64,000 nt of DNA from Pseudomonas parafulva (GTDB lineage Bacteria; Pseudomonadota; Gammaproteobacteria; Pseudomonadales; Pseudomonadaceae). Position numbers and translations under genes: made by a program. The stretch spans positions 2,635,001-2,699,000 of the forward strand of contig NZ_CP019952.1 of NCBI RefSeq assembly GCF_002021815.1, read 5' to 3'. Under the pieces are notes generated by a model. The model did no database searches. It was not told the DNA's origin and saw only the letters and a program-made list of their open reading frames with translations. This document shows positions 36,916-46,794 of the stretch, piece after piece. Each line of letters starts with the position of its first letter. The stretch's first letter is position 1.

Positions 36916-38121
36916 ATGAGAGCATTGACGTACCACGGTGCACAGGATGTAAGGGTCGACACGGTTCCGGACCCCATCCTGCAAGAGGCTGACGACATCA
37001 TTCTGAGAGTCACGGCTACCGCTATCTGCGGGTCTGACCTGCACCTGTATCACGGCAAGATCCCACAAACCGAACACGGCGACATTTTTGGCCACGAGTT
37101 CATGGGGGTCGTCGAGGACGTCGGCCGCGCGGTGACCAATGTGCAAGTTGGCGACCGCGTGGTGATTCCGTTCGTGATCGCCTGTGGCGGCTGCTTCTTC
37201 TGCCAGCACGACTTGTTTGCCGCCTGCGAGACGACCAATACCGGCCGCGGCGCCATCATCAACAAGAAAGTCATTCCACCCGGTGCAGCGTTGTTCGGCT
37301 ACAGCCATTTGTATGGTGGCATCCCGGGTGGCCAGGCGGACTATGTACGGGTACCCAAGGCCAATGTAGGCCCCTTCAAGGTGCCGACCTCGCTGTCCGA
37401 CGACAAGGTGCTGTTCTTGTCGGATATTCTGCCCACCGCCTGGCAGGCGGTGACCAACGCGCAAGTGGGCCAGGGCTCGACGGTAGCCATCTACGGTGCG
37501 GGCCCCGTGGGCCTGTTGAGTGCGGCCTGCGCCCGCATGCTGGGCGCTCAAAAAATTTTCCTGGTCGATGACAACGACTACCGCCTGACGTTTGCCCGTG
37601 ACGCCTATGGGGTAGTGCCAATCAATTTCGAGCAGGACGATGACCCTGCCGACAGCATCATTCGGCTGACCCCAGGCATGCGCGGCGTTGATGCCGTCAT
37701 TGATGCAGTGGGCTTCGAGGCCAAGGGCAGCACCACCGAAACCGTCATGACAGCCCTCAAGATCGAAGGCAGCAGTGGCAAGGCGTTGCGTCAATGCATT
37801 GCTGCCGTGCGGCGCGGCGGCGTGGTCAGCGTCCCTGGTGTGTATGCCGGGTTCATTCATGGTTTTCTCTTCGGCGACGCATTCGACAAGGGCCTGACCT
37901 TCAAGATGGGCCAGACCCATGTGCAGAAGTTCTTGCCAGAACTGCTCGAGCACATCGAGGCCGGTCGGCTGCAACCTGAATTGATCGTGACGCATCGGTT
38001 GGCGCTCGAGGAAGCGGCGATGGGCTACAAGATGTTCGATCAGAAAAAGGATGATTGCCGCAAGGTGATTCTGGTTCCCGGTGCGGCAGCGGGTACATTG
38101 GCGCCTGAAGTAGCGATCTAA
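36916..38121 (+). CDS. Zinc-dependent MDR dehydrogenase, formaldehyde-dehydrogenase-like
   Basis: A 401-residue medium-chain dehydrogenase. Catalytic zinc ligands are Cys in [11 protein letters not shown] and the GHE pair in IFGHEFMG. The structural zinc lobe is [15 protein letters not shown]. The NAD fold is [13 protein letters not shown]. The segments [12 protein letters not shown] and DAVGFEAKG are shared with glutathione-independent formaldehyde dehydrogenase, and the length is almost the same. The substrate may be formaldehyde or another small aldehyde or alcohol. AGGAG lies 7 bp before the ATG. Confidence 0.85.
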   Translation: MRALTYHGAQDVRVDTVPDPILQEADDIILRVTATAICGSDLHLYHGKIPQTEHGDIFGHEFMGVVEDVGRAVTNVQVGDRVVIPFVIACGGCFFCQHDLFAACETTNTGRGAIINKKVIPPGAALFGYSHLYGGIPGGQADYVRVPKANVGPFKVPTSLSDDKVLFLSDILPTAWQAVTNAQVGQGSTVAIYGAGPVGLLSAACARMLGAQKIFLVDDNDYRLTFARDAYGVVPINFEQDDDPADSIIRLTPGMRGVDAVIDAVGFEAKGSTTETVMTALKIEGSSGKALRQCIAAVRRGGVVSVPGVYAGFIHGFLFGDAFDKGLTFKMGQTHVQKFLPELLEHIEAGRLQPELIVTHRLALEEAAMGYKMFDQKKDDCRKVILVPGAAAGTLAPEVAI

Positions 38122-38141
38122 GCGGCACCGAGCCTTGTCAG

Positions 38142-38170
38142 GGCCTGGCCCACTGCCAGTGGGCCAGGCC
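38142..38170. terminator. Bidirectional terminator hairpin
   Basis: A perfect 12-bp stem (GGCCTGGCCCAC / GTGGGCCAGGCC) with a 5-nt loop in the 54-bp gap between the convergent dehydrogenase and hybrid kinase genes. Confidence 0.75.
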
Positions 38171-38175
38171 AGACC

Positions 38176-40209
38176 TCAAGGGTGCATCAGGGTGATCAGG
38201 GCCTTGACCAGCGTCTGTTGATCGAATGGCTTGCTCAGCACCATGCCGCCGTGGGCAGGCCAGCTCTGCTGCCCAGGCGCGGGCGGTGCGTATCCCGTGA
38301 TAAACAACACCGGTAGCCGCGGCCGTGTTCCCCTGGCAACGTCCACCATCTTCCTGCCGTCCAGCCCGCCAGGCAGCCCGACATCGGTGATCAACAGATC
38401 GATTCGAGTGTCCGAGCGCAGCAATTGCAAGCCCGCTAGGCTGTCGGCTGCTTCGATGACGACATAGCCCATACCACTGAGCGTTTCACTGACATACAGG
38501 CGCACCGACGCTTCATCGTCCACCACCAATACCGTTTCACCCGGCCGCGCCTGGTGACTCACTATGGGGGTAACGCTGTCGCTGACCACTCGGGCAGGCC
38601 CACCGTGACTTGGTAATTGCACAAACACCCGAGTTCCTTGCCCTGGTGCCGAATCGATATGCACATGCCCGCCGGTCTGGCGGGCGAAACCGTACACCAT
38701 CGAGAGGCCCAAGCCCGTCCCTGCACCCAGTGGCTTGGTGGTGAAGAATGGCTCGAACGCCCTGGAGAGGGTCGCGGCGTCCATACCAATACCCTCATCC
38801 GTGACGCATATGCTCAGGTAATCGCCCGAAGCAATCTCCGGGTCCGCATCACCGTCGATGCGTTGGTCTGCGGTCTGAATGCAAATCCGGCCATTCCCGT
38901 CCATGGCATCGCGCGCATTGATGCAAAGGTTCAGCAATGCGTTCTCAAGCTGTGCTGGATCGACCAGACAAGTGTGCAATGAAGCGGACAACTGAACCTC
39001 AAGCTTCACGCAGGGGCCTACCGTGCGGCGCACGAGCTCAGCCATGCCATCGATCAGCGCATGCACATCGGTCTGCACAGGCACCAGGGTTTGGCGCCTG
39101 GCGAACGCCAGAAGTCGATGGGTCAGCGCGGCGGCCTTGCGTGTAGCACCGTAAGCCACGGTCATGTAGCGTTCCACGTCCTCAAGACGGCCCTGGGCCA
39201 GGCGAGACCTGATCAGGTCCAGACTGCCGGAAATGCCCGCCAACAAATTGTTGAAGTCATGGGCAATGCCCCCAGTCAGTTGCCCGACGGCTTCCATTTT
39301 CTGGGCCTGATGCAAAGCCGCTTCGGCCTCCTCTCGCTCGGCTACTGCCTGGGCAATACGCGCCTCGAGCGTTCGGTTGAGCTCGAGGAGTTGCTCCTCT
39401 ACCTGCCGGCGGGCGGTGACGTCGATGGAAGATCCAACCAGGCCGATCACCTCCCCCTCGTCGCTGAGCAGGGGCGCCTTGACCGATAGCCAATACGTGG
39501 CCGAGCCGTCTGGCATGTCCACCCGCTCTTCGACCTGGACGGCCGTCCCGCCGGCCATCACACGCTGATCGGTTTCCATCACCTGCCTGGCCTGATCCTT
39601 ATCCTCAAGGAACTCAAGGTCGGTCTTGCCCAGGTAGAACTCCGGCGGCTTGCCGATCAGCTGCGTGGCGCCATGGTTGGCCACCAGCATGCGCCCGTTC
39701 AGGTCCTTGGCATAAACCACGCCGGGGACCGCGGCAGTGAAGGTACGCAGCAACGCGGACATACGGTCGCGTTCGGCCTGGGCCTTGCGACGCGACTCGA
39801 TGTTCATCAGCACGCCCGGAAAGCGCACCGCAACGCCCTGCTCGTCGAGTTCGACCCGACCGTTGGCTTCAACCCAGCGATAGCAGCCATCGTCCTGGCG
39901 GACCCGGTATTCACACCTAAACGGGCCGCCCAGGGCCATGGCCGCCTGGATGGCTTGCGCGACGCGTTCACGGTCATCGGGATAGATGGAGGCAAATGCT
40001 TCCGCCAGAGGCATCCCCGTCAGGCATCTGGCCAGCGGCAAGCCAAACGAATGCGAGAATCGCTCATCGGCCGTCACCCTGTCATTGGGTATATCCCACA
40101 CCCATGCGCCGATGATCGCACCCGCATCCAGCGCAAGCTGCAACCGCTCTGCGGTTAGCGCGGCATCATCCTGGCCACTGGCAGCGACACCAGCGGTACG
40201 TTGATTCAT
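38176..40209 (-). CDS. PAS-PAS hybrid histidine kinase
   Basis: A 677-residue protein without membrane segments. PAS-1 is at about 20-145 ([23 protein letters not shown], then [20 protein letters not shown]). PAS-2 is at about 160-285 ([25 protein letters not shown]). The His is in [22 protein letters not shown] near 332. The ATPase domain has [21 protein letters not shown], and the receiver has [14 protein letters not shown] near 605. The ATG at 40209 has a GAGG site. The kinase core and receiver are closely like the LOV kinase at 33 kb, so the two probably arose by duplication with different sensor domains. Confidence 0.9.
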   Translation of the reverse strand: MNQRTAGVAASGQDDAALTAERLQLALDAGAIIGAWVWDIPNDRVTADERFSHSFGLPLARCLTGMPLAEAFASIYPDDRERVAQAIQAAMALGGPFRCEYRVRQDDGCYRWVEANGRVELDEQGVAVRFPGVLMNIESRRKAQAERDRMSALLRTFTAAVPGVVYAKDLNGRMLVANHGATQLIGKPPEFYLGKTDLEFLEDKDQARQVMETDQRVMAGGTAVQVEERVDMPDGSATYWLSVKAPLLSDEGEVIGLVGSSIDVTARRQVEEQLLELNRTLEARIAQAVAEREEAEAALHQAQKMEAVGQLTGGIAHDFNNLLAGISGSLDLIRSRLAQGRLEDVERYMTVAYGATRKAAALTHRLLAFARRQTLVPVQTDVHALIDGMAELVRRTVGPCVKLEVQLSASLHTCLVDPAQLENALLNLCINARDAMDGNGRICIQTADQRIDGDADPEIASGDYLSICVTDEGIGMDAATLSRAFEPFFTTKPLGAGTGLGLSMVYGFARQTGGHVHIDSAPGQGTRVFVQLPSHGGPARVVSDSVTPIVSHQARPGETVLVVDDEASVRLYVSETLSGMGYVVIEAADSLAGLQLLRSDTRIDLLITDVGLPGGLDGRKMVDVARGTRPRLPVLFITGYAPPAPGQQSWPAHGGMVLSKPFDQQTLVKALITLMHP

Positions 40210-40316
40210 CGATCGACCTCGAACTTCCTGAAAACAAGCATCGGCTACAGGCACGCTATTAAGCGCAAAAGACGCCTATTCTGAGCCTCACGCACAAGAG
40301 TTGGAAGGTCTGGTTT

Positions 40317-40841
40317 TCACGCCAGTTGAATAAATATGGCGTATGACCCGAGCAATACCCAGCATACGAGGAAAATCCAGGGTGTACGCAGCGAGAACAG
40401 CAAAGACTTGCGATGGCCGGCCTGGGAAGTCTCGGTTTCGCTAAATAATGGCGATTCGTCGTAAGCCAGCCCCATCATGGGTTCGCTTCGCAGCAGATGA
40501 CTTTGCTTGAGTTGCCAATGCTCGATGATCTTGTAGGCAGCGTGAATACCTGGCCAGGCGTTCAGTGAACTGAGTACACCAAGCAGCGCCAAAAAGGGCG
40601 GCACCACCAGCGTGAACATTTCGCCCCAGCTCTGATTGGTATTGCCCATGGCTGAGGCATACGCAATGACTAAAAAGGACTGGGCGGCCAGGTAAGCATC
40701 CGTACGGTTAGCAAGGATACTCGTCTCGTACTGGATTTCCTGTCGGTAGAAGTCCAACCGCTCCTTGGGCGAGCCGAACATGCGAGCATTATGCTCCTGG
40801 ATTTCGTGCTCTGGGGTGGCTGGGGTGATAATACGTGGCAC
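40317..40841 (-). CDS. Small inner-membrane protein
   Basis: A 174-residue protein from a GTG start with AGGAG 7 bp upstream. The N-terminal half is soluble (LDFYRQEIQYETSILANRTDAYLAAQSFLVIAYA), followed by a helix at about 75-100 (FTLVVPPFLALLGVLSSLNAW) and a C-terminal helix (TPWIFLVCWVLLGSYAIFIQL). No family was recognised with certainty. Confidence 0.65.
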   Translation of the reverse strand: MPRIITPATPEHEIQEHNARMFGSPKERLDFYRQEIQYETSILANRTDAYLAAQSFLVIAYASAMGNTNQSWGEMFTLVVPPFLALLGVLSSLNAWPGIHAAYKIIEHWQLKQSHLLRSEPMMGLAYDESPLFSETETSQAGHRKSLLFSLRTPWIFLVCWVLLGSYAIFIQLA

Positions 40842-40951
40842 AGTACGGCTCCTAGAAACTATCCATGGCCAGGGTGAGTGCCCATGCACGGGTCAACAGC
40901 ATTGGCTGCCGTAGACATCGCGCGATGTAGCAAAGCTGGCTGAACATTGGT

Positions 40952-41116
40952 TTACGGCTTGTGCGCAGGCACGTCCCTTGCGGTCTTCTGCGCCGTAGTG
41001 TCCTGCTCGGTGCCCGTAGACCCGTCTGGGCGCTGAGCGTCGTTGTCTCGCTCTTTTTCGCCCGTGGTGCGCGCTTGCTCCACGCGCTTGGCGTCCTGCT
41101 CATTCGATGTGCTCAT
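40952..41116 (-). CDS. Short hydrophilic protein
   Basis: A 54-residue gene. The peptide starts MSTSNEQDAKRVEQARTTGE and is highly charged and probably disordered, with a GAGG site 7 bp before the ATG. It is 9 bp after the stop of the PLDc_N-type gene, in the same direction, so it is probably in its operon. The function is unknown; proteins of this composition are common in stress-induced sets. Confidence 0.65.
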   Translation of the reverse strand: MSTSNEQDAKRVEQARTTGEKERDNDAQRPDGSTGTEQDTTAQKTARDVPAHKP

Positions 41117-41125
41117 GAAGACACC

Positions 41126-41359
41126 TCAGCCTTTGCTATGTTCAGGGGAAGAGGGTCCAGTACCGCGTTTGATGCCACGCGGTCCCCAGATACCCCAGAT
41201 CGCCAGACCCGCCACAGGCAGAGCCAGGAGCAACAGGGCCCAGGCCGCCTTTGTGGCATCGGTCTTGTCGCTACGAAACACACTGACGATGGCCCACAGG
41301 TCCACTAGTAGGATCAGGACCGCCACGGCGATCCAGAAGTACGTCACAGGCTCGTTCAT
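41126..41359 (-). CDS. PLDc_N-type small membrane protein
   Basis: A 77-residue protein with two helices (YFWIAVAVLILLVDLWAIVSVF and WALLLLALPVAGLAIWGIWG), then the typical basic tail GPRGIKRG. This is the pattern of the phospholipase-D-nuclease N-terminal domain when found alone. GGGAG precedes the ATG. It probably affects envelope lipid homeostasis; no activity is evident. Confidence 0.75.
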   Translation of the reverse strand: MNEPVTYFWIAVAVLILLVDLWAIVSVFRSDKTDATKAAWALLLLALPVAGLAIWGIWGPRGIKRGTGPSSPEHSKG

Positions 41360-41524
41360 AACCGCTCTCCCTTTTGACCGGTTTCTCAACCTTCTTTAAA
41401 AAGGAAGCCTGGAAGTCCCGCTAAGTTCAGCTCGATTGCTGCACGATGGACGGGCGGACGCACTTGCAGTGAACCAACAGCGTAGCGCTCGCGTCCACTG
41501 CAAAATGCTGCGCGAGTTACAGGT

Positions 41525-42028
41525 ATGGCCATCGACGCGATTGAGTCCGTCTTCGAGTACTTGAAAAAACATGACCTAGTTTTGACCACTGCCGAATCCT
41601 GCACCGCAGGCGCCATGGTAGCGGCCCTGGCCGCCCTGCCAGGCACCGCCGAGGTGCTTGAAAGCGGCTATGTCGTTTACTCCCCCACTGCCAAACAGCG
41701 CTTGCTGGGCGTTAGCCCCGTGACCATCGAGCGTTATGGCCTGACCAGCGAAGCGGTTGCATGGGAAATGGCATTAGGCGCATTGAAAGACAGCGACGCG
41801 ACCGTCGCCATTGCCACCACAGGGGTCGCAGGGCCTGCCGCGCAAGGCAAAACTCCGCCCGGTACGCTGTGTTTTGCCTGGGCGTTCTCCGGAGAGCCGC
41901 TTGCCGTTTTCACCGCCACCCAACGCTTTTTTGGCGAGCGTGACGAGGTGATGCGCCAGGGGGCGGCCTATGGACTGTCGCAACTGGCGCATTATCACCA
42001 ACGTTGGCTACGCGGCGAACGGGCCTGA
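41525..42028 (+). CDS. CinA-type nicotinamide-nucleotide amidase
   Basis: A 167-residue protein with the PncC signature TTAESCTAGAMVAALAALPG near 21-40, GYVVYSPTAKQRLLGV near 48-63 and ATTGVAGPAAQGKTPPGT near 97-115. It deamidates NMN to nicotinic acid mononucleotide in the pyridine nucleotide cycle. It lacks the N-terminal CinA domain, as PncC does. Pseudomonads usually have another copy near recA, so this one is likely accessory. Confidence 0.87.
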   Translation: MAIDAIESVFEYLKKHDLVLTTAESCTAGAMVAALAALPGTAEVLESGYVVYSPTAKQRLLGVSPVTIERYGLTSEAVAWEMALGALKDSDATVAIATTGVAGPAAQGKTPPGTLCFAWAFSGEPLAVFTATQRFFGERDEVMRQGAAYGLSQLAHYHQRWLRGERA

Positions 42029-42038
42029 TCACACCTTG

Positions 42039-42545
42039 ATGAACGAGTACCCGATGACTTCCAAGCATTACCCAGCACCCGAAGGCGCCTTTGCCCATCA
42101 CCGCTTTGGGCGCGCCGGACGCTTCAAATGGCTTGCACTTTTACTACCACTGGGCTTGGCGATCGCCATAGTGCCTGCCAGCCCTTGGTTGATCGATGCC
42201 AGGGCGACCAGTGCTGATGGCAAGGTACAGGTGCACTACAAGCGACTAGGTCGCAGCGCAAGCCCTGTCGAGCTATCGATCAGCGTGAAGGGAACGCCGA
42301 GCAAGCCGGTTTGGGTACAACTCGGCGGGAGCATGCTTCAGGAAGCCAGCATCGAAACCGTGCAACCTCAACCGCTGCGCACTCAAACCCAAGGGAAGGC
42401 GATGCTCATTGAAGTGGCGACCGACGAAGCAGGAATGGCCACCGTTCACCTGACCGTGCGCAACGACGCACCTGGCCAGGTTACAGGCCACGTGAGAGCC
42501 GGCGCCAACAGCGCCGTGCGACTGTCGACATTCTTGTACCCGTAG
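42039..42545 (+). CDS. Single-span membrane-anchored hypothetical protein
   Basis: A 168-residue protein with one helix at about 30-52 (WLALLLPLGLAIAIVPASPWLI) and a periplasmic beta-rich domain (VQVHYKRLGRSASPVELSISVKG, VHLTVRNDAPGQVTGHVRAG). No clear ribosome site was found; an ATG at 42054 is an alternative. It follows the CinA gene by 10 bp and is likely coexpressed with it. The family was not recognised; single-span anchors of this kind sometimes accompany DUF421 membrane proteins, but none is present here. Confidence 0.65.
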   Translation: MNEYPMTSKHYPAPEGAFAHHRFGRAGRFKWLALLLPLGLAIAIVPASPWLIDARATSADGKVQVHYKRLGRSASPVELSISVKGTPSKPVWVQLGGSMLQEASIETVQPQPLRTQTQGKAMLIEVATDEAGMATVHLTVRNDAPGQVTGHVRAGANSAVRLSTFLYP

Positions 42546-42574
42546 CCCTGTACGGTTCGGTACAGACGCTTGGA

Positions 42575-42601
42575 CACGCCGGGGCATATGCCACCGGCGT
42601 G
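42575..42601. terminator. Terminator hairpin between convergent genes
   Basis: A perfect 8-bp stem (CACGCCGG / CCGGCGTG) with an 11-nt loop, 14 bp before the end of the minus-strand gene. A smaller hairpin CTGTAC-GGTTCG-GTACAG lies just upstream. Confidence 0.55.
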
Positions 42602-42614
42602 CAGCTGGTCGAAT

Positions 42615-42908
42615 TCAGGACTTGTCAGTGGCAACCGCAAATTTCTTCATGTCCACCGGGGGCGCGACGAACTCCGGACCTTTGCCCGAGACTCGCCACC
42701 GCACGTTGGTCAACCCATAGCGCTCGGCCATGGGACGGCTGACTTTTTTGATCTTGTGCTGACCGAACCTCGGAATGATACCGACACCTGCATCGCAGCT
42801 AGCCCAGTGCCAGGCCTCGGCGTTGTCCATACGTTCCAGTCGAATGATGAAAGTCCTGAATTCTCCGTGTAGCTCGTACTCGATCACATACAGTTGTTGT
42901 CCAGCCAT
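42615..42908 (-). CDS. Small conserved protein (DUF6555-like)
   Basis: A 97-residue protein: GQQLYVIEYELHGEFRTFIIRLERMDNAEAWHWASCDAGVGIIPR and then KKVSRPMAERYGLTNVRWR. The GGAGGAGAGTCCA site fixes the start at 42908. It resembles a Pseudomonas-restricted family of unknown function seen in stress gene sets. Confidence 0.65.
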   Translation of the reverse strand: MAGQQLYVIEYELHGEFRTFIIRLERMDNAEAWHWASCDAGVGIIPRFGQHKIKKVSRPMAERYGLTNVRWRVSGKGPEFVAPPVDMKKFAVATDKS

Positions 42909-43070
42909 TGGACTCTCCTCCATCAAACTCAGCCTAATGGAGCCAAAGGCGTAACAAAAGATTCCATTTATTTTGACTTAGTGGTCTTCGTCTAGCTGCT
43001 GTGCAATGGGTGACGAACTGTTGTCGCTTCGCTTCAGTCATATCAGTACCAATGGTGCAGGAGCTGCAAT

Positions 43071-44888
43071 GTGGAAGACGTATCTGAAAGCCCGCGGCAA
43101 TGTGCCGAGCCCCAGCGGGACGCCGGTGGATGGCTGGTGCTGGAGCAGTATGCAGCCCTTGGCGATGGGCGATCGGTAGCGCTGGTAGGCCTGGACGGCT
43201 CCATCGACTGGTGGTGCGTGCCGCACATGGATTCGCCCCCTCTGTTCGATCGACTGCTCTCGCCCAGGACCGGCGGTTTCTTCGCCATCACCCCGACCCA
43301 GCCCTATCAGGCAAAGCGTCGCTATCGCCCCGGCAGCAACGTGGTGGAGACCGAGTACATCACTGCAACCGGCCGGGCGCGGTTGACCGAATCGCTGAAC
43401 AGTGGGCCTGCCGGGCGCCTACCTTGGGCGGAACTGGCCCGTCGTATCGAGGGCATCGAAGGGTCGATCGCATTCGAAATCGCCATCGATTTCGGCACCC
43501 AGGCCGACACGGTGAGCCCGTACCTGATGCCCAACGACAATGGCTGCGTTTTTCACGCGGGCCATATTCTCGGGATGTTCCTGCATGACCAACAGCTCAG
43601 CGTGCGGCGCAAGGACGATATGGGCGTGCGCGCCACGCTCGACACCTCGCCCGGGCAACGTACTGTAGTGGCCTTGATCGCGGGACACGACGAGCCCTTG
43701 GTGGTGCCGCCACTCAGCTTGATCGATGACCGAATCGACGGCTCTGATCGCGAATGGCGGCAGTGGTCGCAAAGCCTCATCTATGAAGGTCCCTACCAGT
43801 CAGTGGTGGTACGCAACGCGCTGGCGCTCAAGCTGCTGCTGTCATCGCCCAGCGGTTCGATCATGGCGGCTGCCACCACCTCCCTGCCAGAGCGCATCGG
43901 CGGCACCAAGAACTATGACTACCGCTTCGCATGGGTGCGCGATGCCGGGTATACCATCGAAGCCTTCCTCGGCATTGGCGCTCAGCCTGAAGCCAAGGCG
44001 GCATTTACCTGGTTGCTGCGCAGGCTGGCCGAGCATGGCGCGCAGGTCTTCTACACCCTGGACGGGGCCATGGGCGAATGCACACGCGCCATCGACCTGC
44101 CGGGCTACAAGCAATCGCCGCCCGTAGTGGGTAACGATGCCCGCGACCAGTTACAGCACGGCGTATTCGGCGACATATTCGAAACTGCCCGTTGCTTCAT
44201 CGACACCGGCAACATTCTGGACGGCAGCAGTGCGATGCTGCTGTCACGCCTGGCAGATCAATGCGCCGACCAGTGGCGCCAGCCGGATGCCGGTATCTGG
44301 GAGCTGCCAGAAACGCGGCACTACACCTTGTCGAAGATCAGCTGCTGGCAGGCCCTGAGCCGGGCCATCGAACTGGCCGACGGCGGGCATCTGCCCACTA
44401 CCTGCCGGCAGCGCTGGGCGCGCGAGCGTGACCGTGTTTTCGAGTGGATCGAAACCCACTGCTGGCATGAGGCCCGCCAGGCGTATGTGTTCTACCCAGG
44501 CAGCGACCGGCTGGACGCAGGCATCGCCCTGGCGGTGCGCTTCGGCTATCCGGCGCCCGAGCGGCTGCAGAGCACCCTGGACGCTGTGCAGCACAGCCTA
44601 TCGGCCGGACCTTTCCACTATCGCTACAGCGGTGCGGTCGAGGAAGAAGGCTGCTTCCTGGCGTGCACGTTCTGGCTGGTGGAAGCCTGGGTGCTGCTCG
44701 GTCAGCACCAACGGGCGCAGCACGCCTATGAAGCTGCCCTGCAAGGCCTCGATCATGGCGCAGGTATCTATTCGGAGATGGTCGACCCTGACACTGCAGA
44801 GTACCTGGGCAACCTGCCGCAGGGCCTCACGCACCTGGCGGCGCTACGCGCAGCGTTGGCACTGGGTGGTCGCGCACCGTGTCGATGA
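43071..44888 (+). CDS. Glycoside hydrolase family 15 protein (trehalase/glucoamylase type)
   Basis: A 605-residue cytoplasmic protein. An N-terminal beta domain (YAALGDGRSVALVGLDGSIDWWCVP at 27-50) precedes the (alpha/alpha)6 barrel from about 280 (NYDYRFAWVRDAGYTIEAF). The acid/base region is GIWELPETRHYTLSKISCWQAL near 415, and the second Glu region is GIYSEMVDPDTAEYLGNLPQGLTHLAAL near 565. It uses a GTG start with AGGAG seven bases upstream. The family hydrolyses trehalose or alpha-glucans. Its place among stress genes fits osmolyte or glycogen turnover. Confidence 0.87.
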   Translation: MEDVSESPRQCAEPQRDAGGWLVLEQYAALGDGRSVALVGLDGSIDWWCVPHMDSPPLFDRLLSPRTGGFFAITPTQPYQAKRRYRPGSNVVETEYITATGRARLTESLNSGPAGRLPWAELARRIEGIEGSIAFEIAIDFGTQADTVSPYLMPNDNGCVFHAGHILGMFLHDQQLSVRRKDDMGVRATLDTSPGQRTVVALIAGHDEPLVVPPLSLIDDRIDGSDREWRQWSQSLIYEGPYQSVVVRNALALKLLLSSPSGSIMAAATTSLPERIGGTKNYDYRFAWVRDAGYTIEAFLGIGAQPEAKAAFTWLLRRLAEHGAQVFYTLDGAMGECTRAIDLPGYKQSPPVVGNDARDQLQHGVFGDIFETARCFIDTGNILDGSSAMLLSRLADQCADQWRQPDAGIWELPETRHYTLSKISCWQALSRAIELADGGHLPTTCRQRWARERDRVFEWIETHCWHEARQAYVFYPGSDRLDAGIALAVRFGYPAPERLQSTLDAVQHSLSAGPFHYRYSGAVEEEGCFLACTFWLVEAWVLLGQHQRAQHAYEAALQGLDHGAGIYSEMVDPDTAEYLGNLPQGLTHLAALRAALALGGRAPCR

Positions 44889-44988
44889 GGGGACACGCCA
44901 GGCACGTCATCTTCACTGCGGAACTGATGGCCTGGCGCTTGACTCAACCCATGGCAACCGTGACTACAACAACCTGCAGAGGTGATCC

Positions 44989-45459
44989 ATGAACGCCATC
45001 GAATTGCTGACCCAGGACCATCAGTTGGTCAAGAAACTGCTTGAAGAGTTGTCTTCGACAACAGAGCGCGCAGTGAAAAAGCGTGCCGACCTGCTGGAAC
45101 GCATCAAGCAGGAAGTCACTATTCATACCGCTCTGGAAGAGGAAATCCTTTATCCAGCCATCAAAGAAGCTGGTGGGAAGGAAGAAGAAAAGATGTACTA
45201 CGAGGCTAAGGAAGAGCACCGTACCGTCGATTCACTGGTGCTGCCAGACCTTGAAGGCACAGACACCGGCACGGTTGAGTTCGCAGGGCGGGTCAAGGTG
45301 ATGAAAGAGTTGTTGGAGCACCACATCGAGGAAGAAGAAAGCGAGCTGTTCCCCACGGCACGCAAGCTGCTGGGTAAGCAGCAACTCGAGGAAATGGGCC
45401 AGGCGATGATGGCGCAGAAGAAATTGCTCAAAAGCAAGTCGGAACAGCGCGCCGCGTAA
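44989..45459 (+). CDS. Hemerythrin HHE-domain protein
   Basis: A 156-residue, four-helix protein. Iron ligands are in LLTQDHQLVKKLL, IHTALEEEILYPAI, EEHRTVDSLVL and LLEHHIEEEESELFP. The C-terminus is basic. A GAGGTGATCC site precedes the ATG. Such proteins bind oxygen or NO or protect iron under oxidative stress. Confidence 0.9.
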   Translation: MNAIELLTQDHQLVKKLLEELSSTTERAVKKRADLLERIKQEVTIHTALEEEILYPAIKEAGGKEEEKMYYEAKEEHRTVDSLVLPDLEGTDTGTVEFAGRVKVMKELLEHHIEEEESELFPTARKLLGKQQLEEMGQAMMAQKKLLKSKSEQRAA

Positions 45460-45465
45460 TTAAGC

Positions 45466-45490
45466 CTGCGCGCCCTCAAGGGGCGCGCAG
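45466..45490. terminator. Bidirectional terminator hairpin
   Basis: A perfect 10-bp stem (CTGCGCGCCC / GGGCGCGCAG) with loop TCAAG, in the 39-bp gap between the convergent hemerythrin and oxidoreductase genes. Confidence 0.75.
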
Positions 45491-45498
45491 CTCGCCCG

Positions 45499-46608
45499 TT
45501 ATTCTGCCGGCGACTCGGCATCAACCATCGGCGGTACCGGGGCCAGGGCAAAAGCCCTGCGCTGCTCGGATCGACGCGCGAACGGCCGAGCGGGCAGTGG
45601 TTCGAGTCGTTGCGGTGTACCGGCTTCAAGCGCTCGCTTGATTGCCTCGACTACCCGTACATCACGCCAGCCCTCTTCCCCATCGGGTTCGGGCGCGACG
45701 TTATTGAGGATGCAATCGGAGAAATAGGCCGTTTCCCCAGCAAATTGGTCCACCACAGGGTTGACGTGCACACGCGTCTCGCCATCGATGGTGGCCCTGT
45801 AGCTGATCGCAACCCCTTCCCCATAACCGAAGCACGGCGAAGCCTCGATCTCGCCCTTGGTGCCCAATAGCTGGAACCGCTCGGTAGACGGCAAGGTATA
45901 GCTGACGGTGAACTGCGCCAGCCGCTCGTCTTCGAAGCGCAGGCTCACGGTGACCGTATCCCAGGTATCCATGGTGCTGCCAGGCGATCGAACACCCATG
46001 GCCGAGACTTCGATGGGTTCGGCGTTGAACAACTGGCGCACCATGTTCAGGGGATAGGGGCCCATGTCCGGTACCGGCCCGGCCTCGAAACCATTCTGGG
46101 CACGGTGGTTATTAGGTTTGACACGCTGCGTGAAGATGGATGTGAACAACCTGGGATCACCGAAATCGCCCTTATGCACGCGCTCGATCATGTCCAGCGT
46201 GCCCGGCTCGCAGTGCAGGCGGTAGGCAACCATCAGCTTGGCACCCGTGCGTTTCGAAACCTCGATCATAGCTTTGCAATCGGCTTCGCTGATGCCCATG
46301 GGTTTTTCGAGCAACACATGGATACCGGCTTCGAGGGCCGGCACTACGAACTCACGGTGACGGAAATTGGGCGTTGCAATGTACAGTGCGTCCACCTCCC
46401 GCGCAGCGAGCATCTGAGCATACTGGTCGTAATGGTAGGTGCGCAGGGCATAACGCTCGCCCAACTGCCGAGCTTTTTCCTCATCTCCGGTGACCAGGAC
46501 GGTAATTTCCGAGTTGTCGGTTTGCCCGATACCGGGCATGAACGCACCCTGGGAAATCGAACCGCCGGCCACTACACCATAACGGACCTTGCGTGCTGTG
46601 CTGGGCAT
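45499..46608 (-). CDS. Gfo/Idh/MocA family oxidoreductase
   Basis: A 369-residue protein with the N-terminal NAD(P) fold RYGVVAGGSISQGAFMPGI and DALYIATPNFRHREFV, then the family motif HVLLEKPMGISEADCKAMIE near 92-112. The C-terminal domain includes DMGPYPLNMVRQLFNAEP near 183. A GAGGAGGGGTGTC site fixes the start. The substrate is probably a sugar or sugar-like compound; nothing in the context narrows it. Confidence 0.87.
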   Translation of the reverse strand: MPSTARKVRYGVVAGGSISQGAFMPGIGQTDNSEITVLVTGDEEKARQLGERYALRTYHYDQYAQMLAAREVDALYIATPNFRHREFVVPALEAGIHVLLEKPMGISEADCKAMIEVSKRTGAKLMVAYRLHCEPGTLDMIERVHKGDFGDPRLFTSIFTQRVKPNNHRAQNGFEAGPVPDMGPYPLNMVRQLFNAEPIEVSAMGVRSPGSTMDTWDTVTVSLRFEDERLAQFTVSYTLPSTERFQLLGTKGEIEASPCFGYGEGVAISYRATIDGETRVHVNPVVDQFAGETAYFSDCILNNVAPEPDGEEGWRDVRVVEAIKRALEAGTPQRLEPLPARPFARRSEQRRAFALAPVPPMVDAESPAE

Positions 46609-46794
46609 GACACCCCTCCTCTAGAACATGATTCAAAGCAATACCTCTGAAGTGGGCAAGCCGAGGCCGGGTGAGGTTCAAAAAAACGTTGGCGTACGCG
46701 CTTTCATCGCAAGGCGTGTCTGGGAAAGAGGATCGATCTGAACCCGGCTTCGACTGGCCGGTCCCACGAACAAACCAGGACCGAGGACCGTTCG

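Noticed and set aside
46628..46741. A 37-codon frame beginning MIQSNTSEVGKP
   Set aside because: It has no ribosome site and an unlikely composition, and lies in the leader region between two divergent genes.
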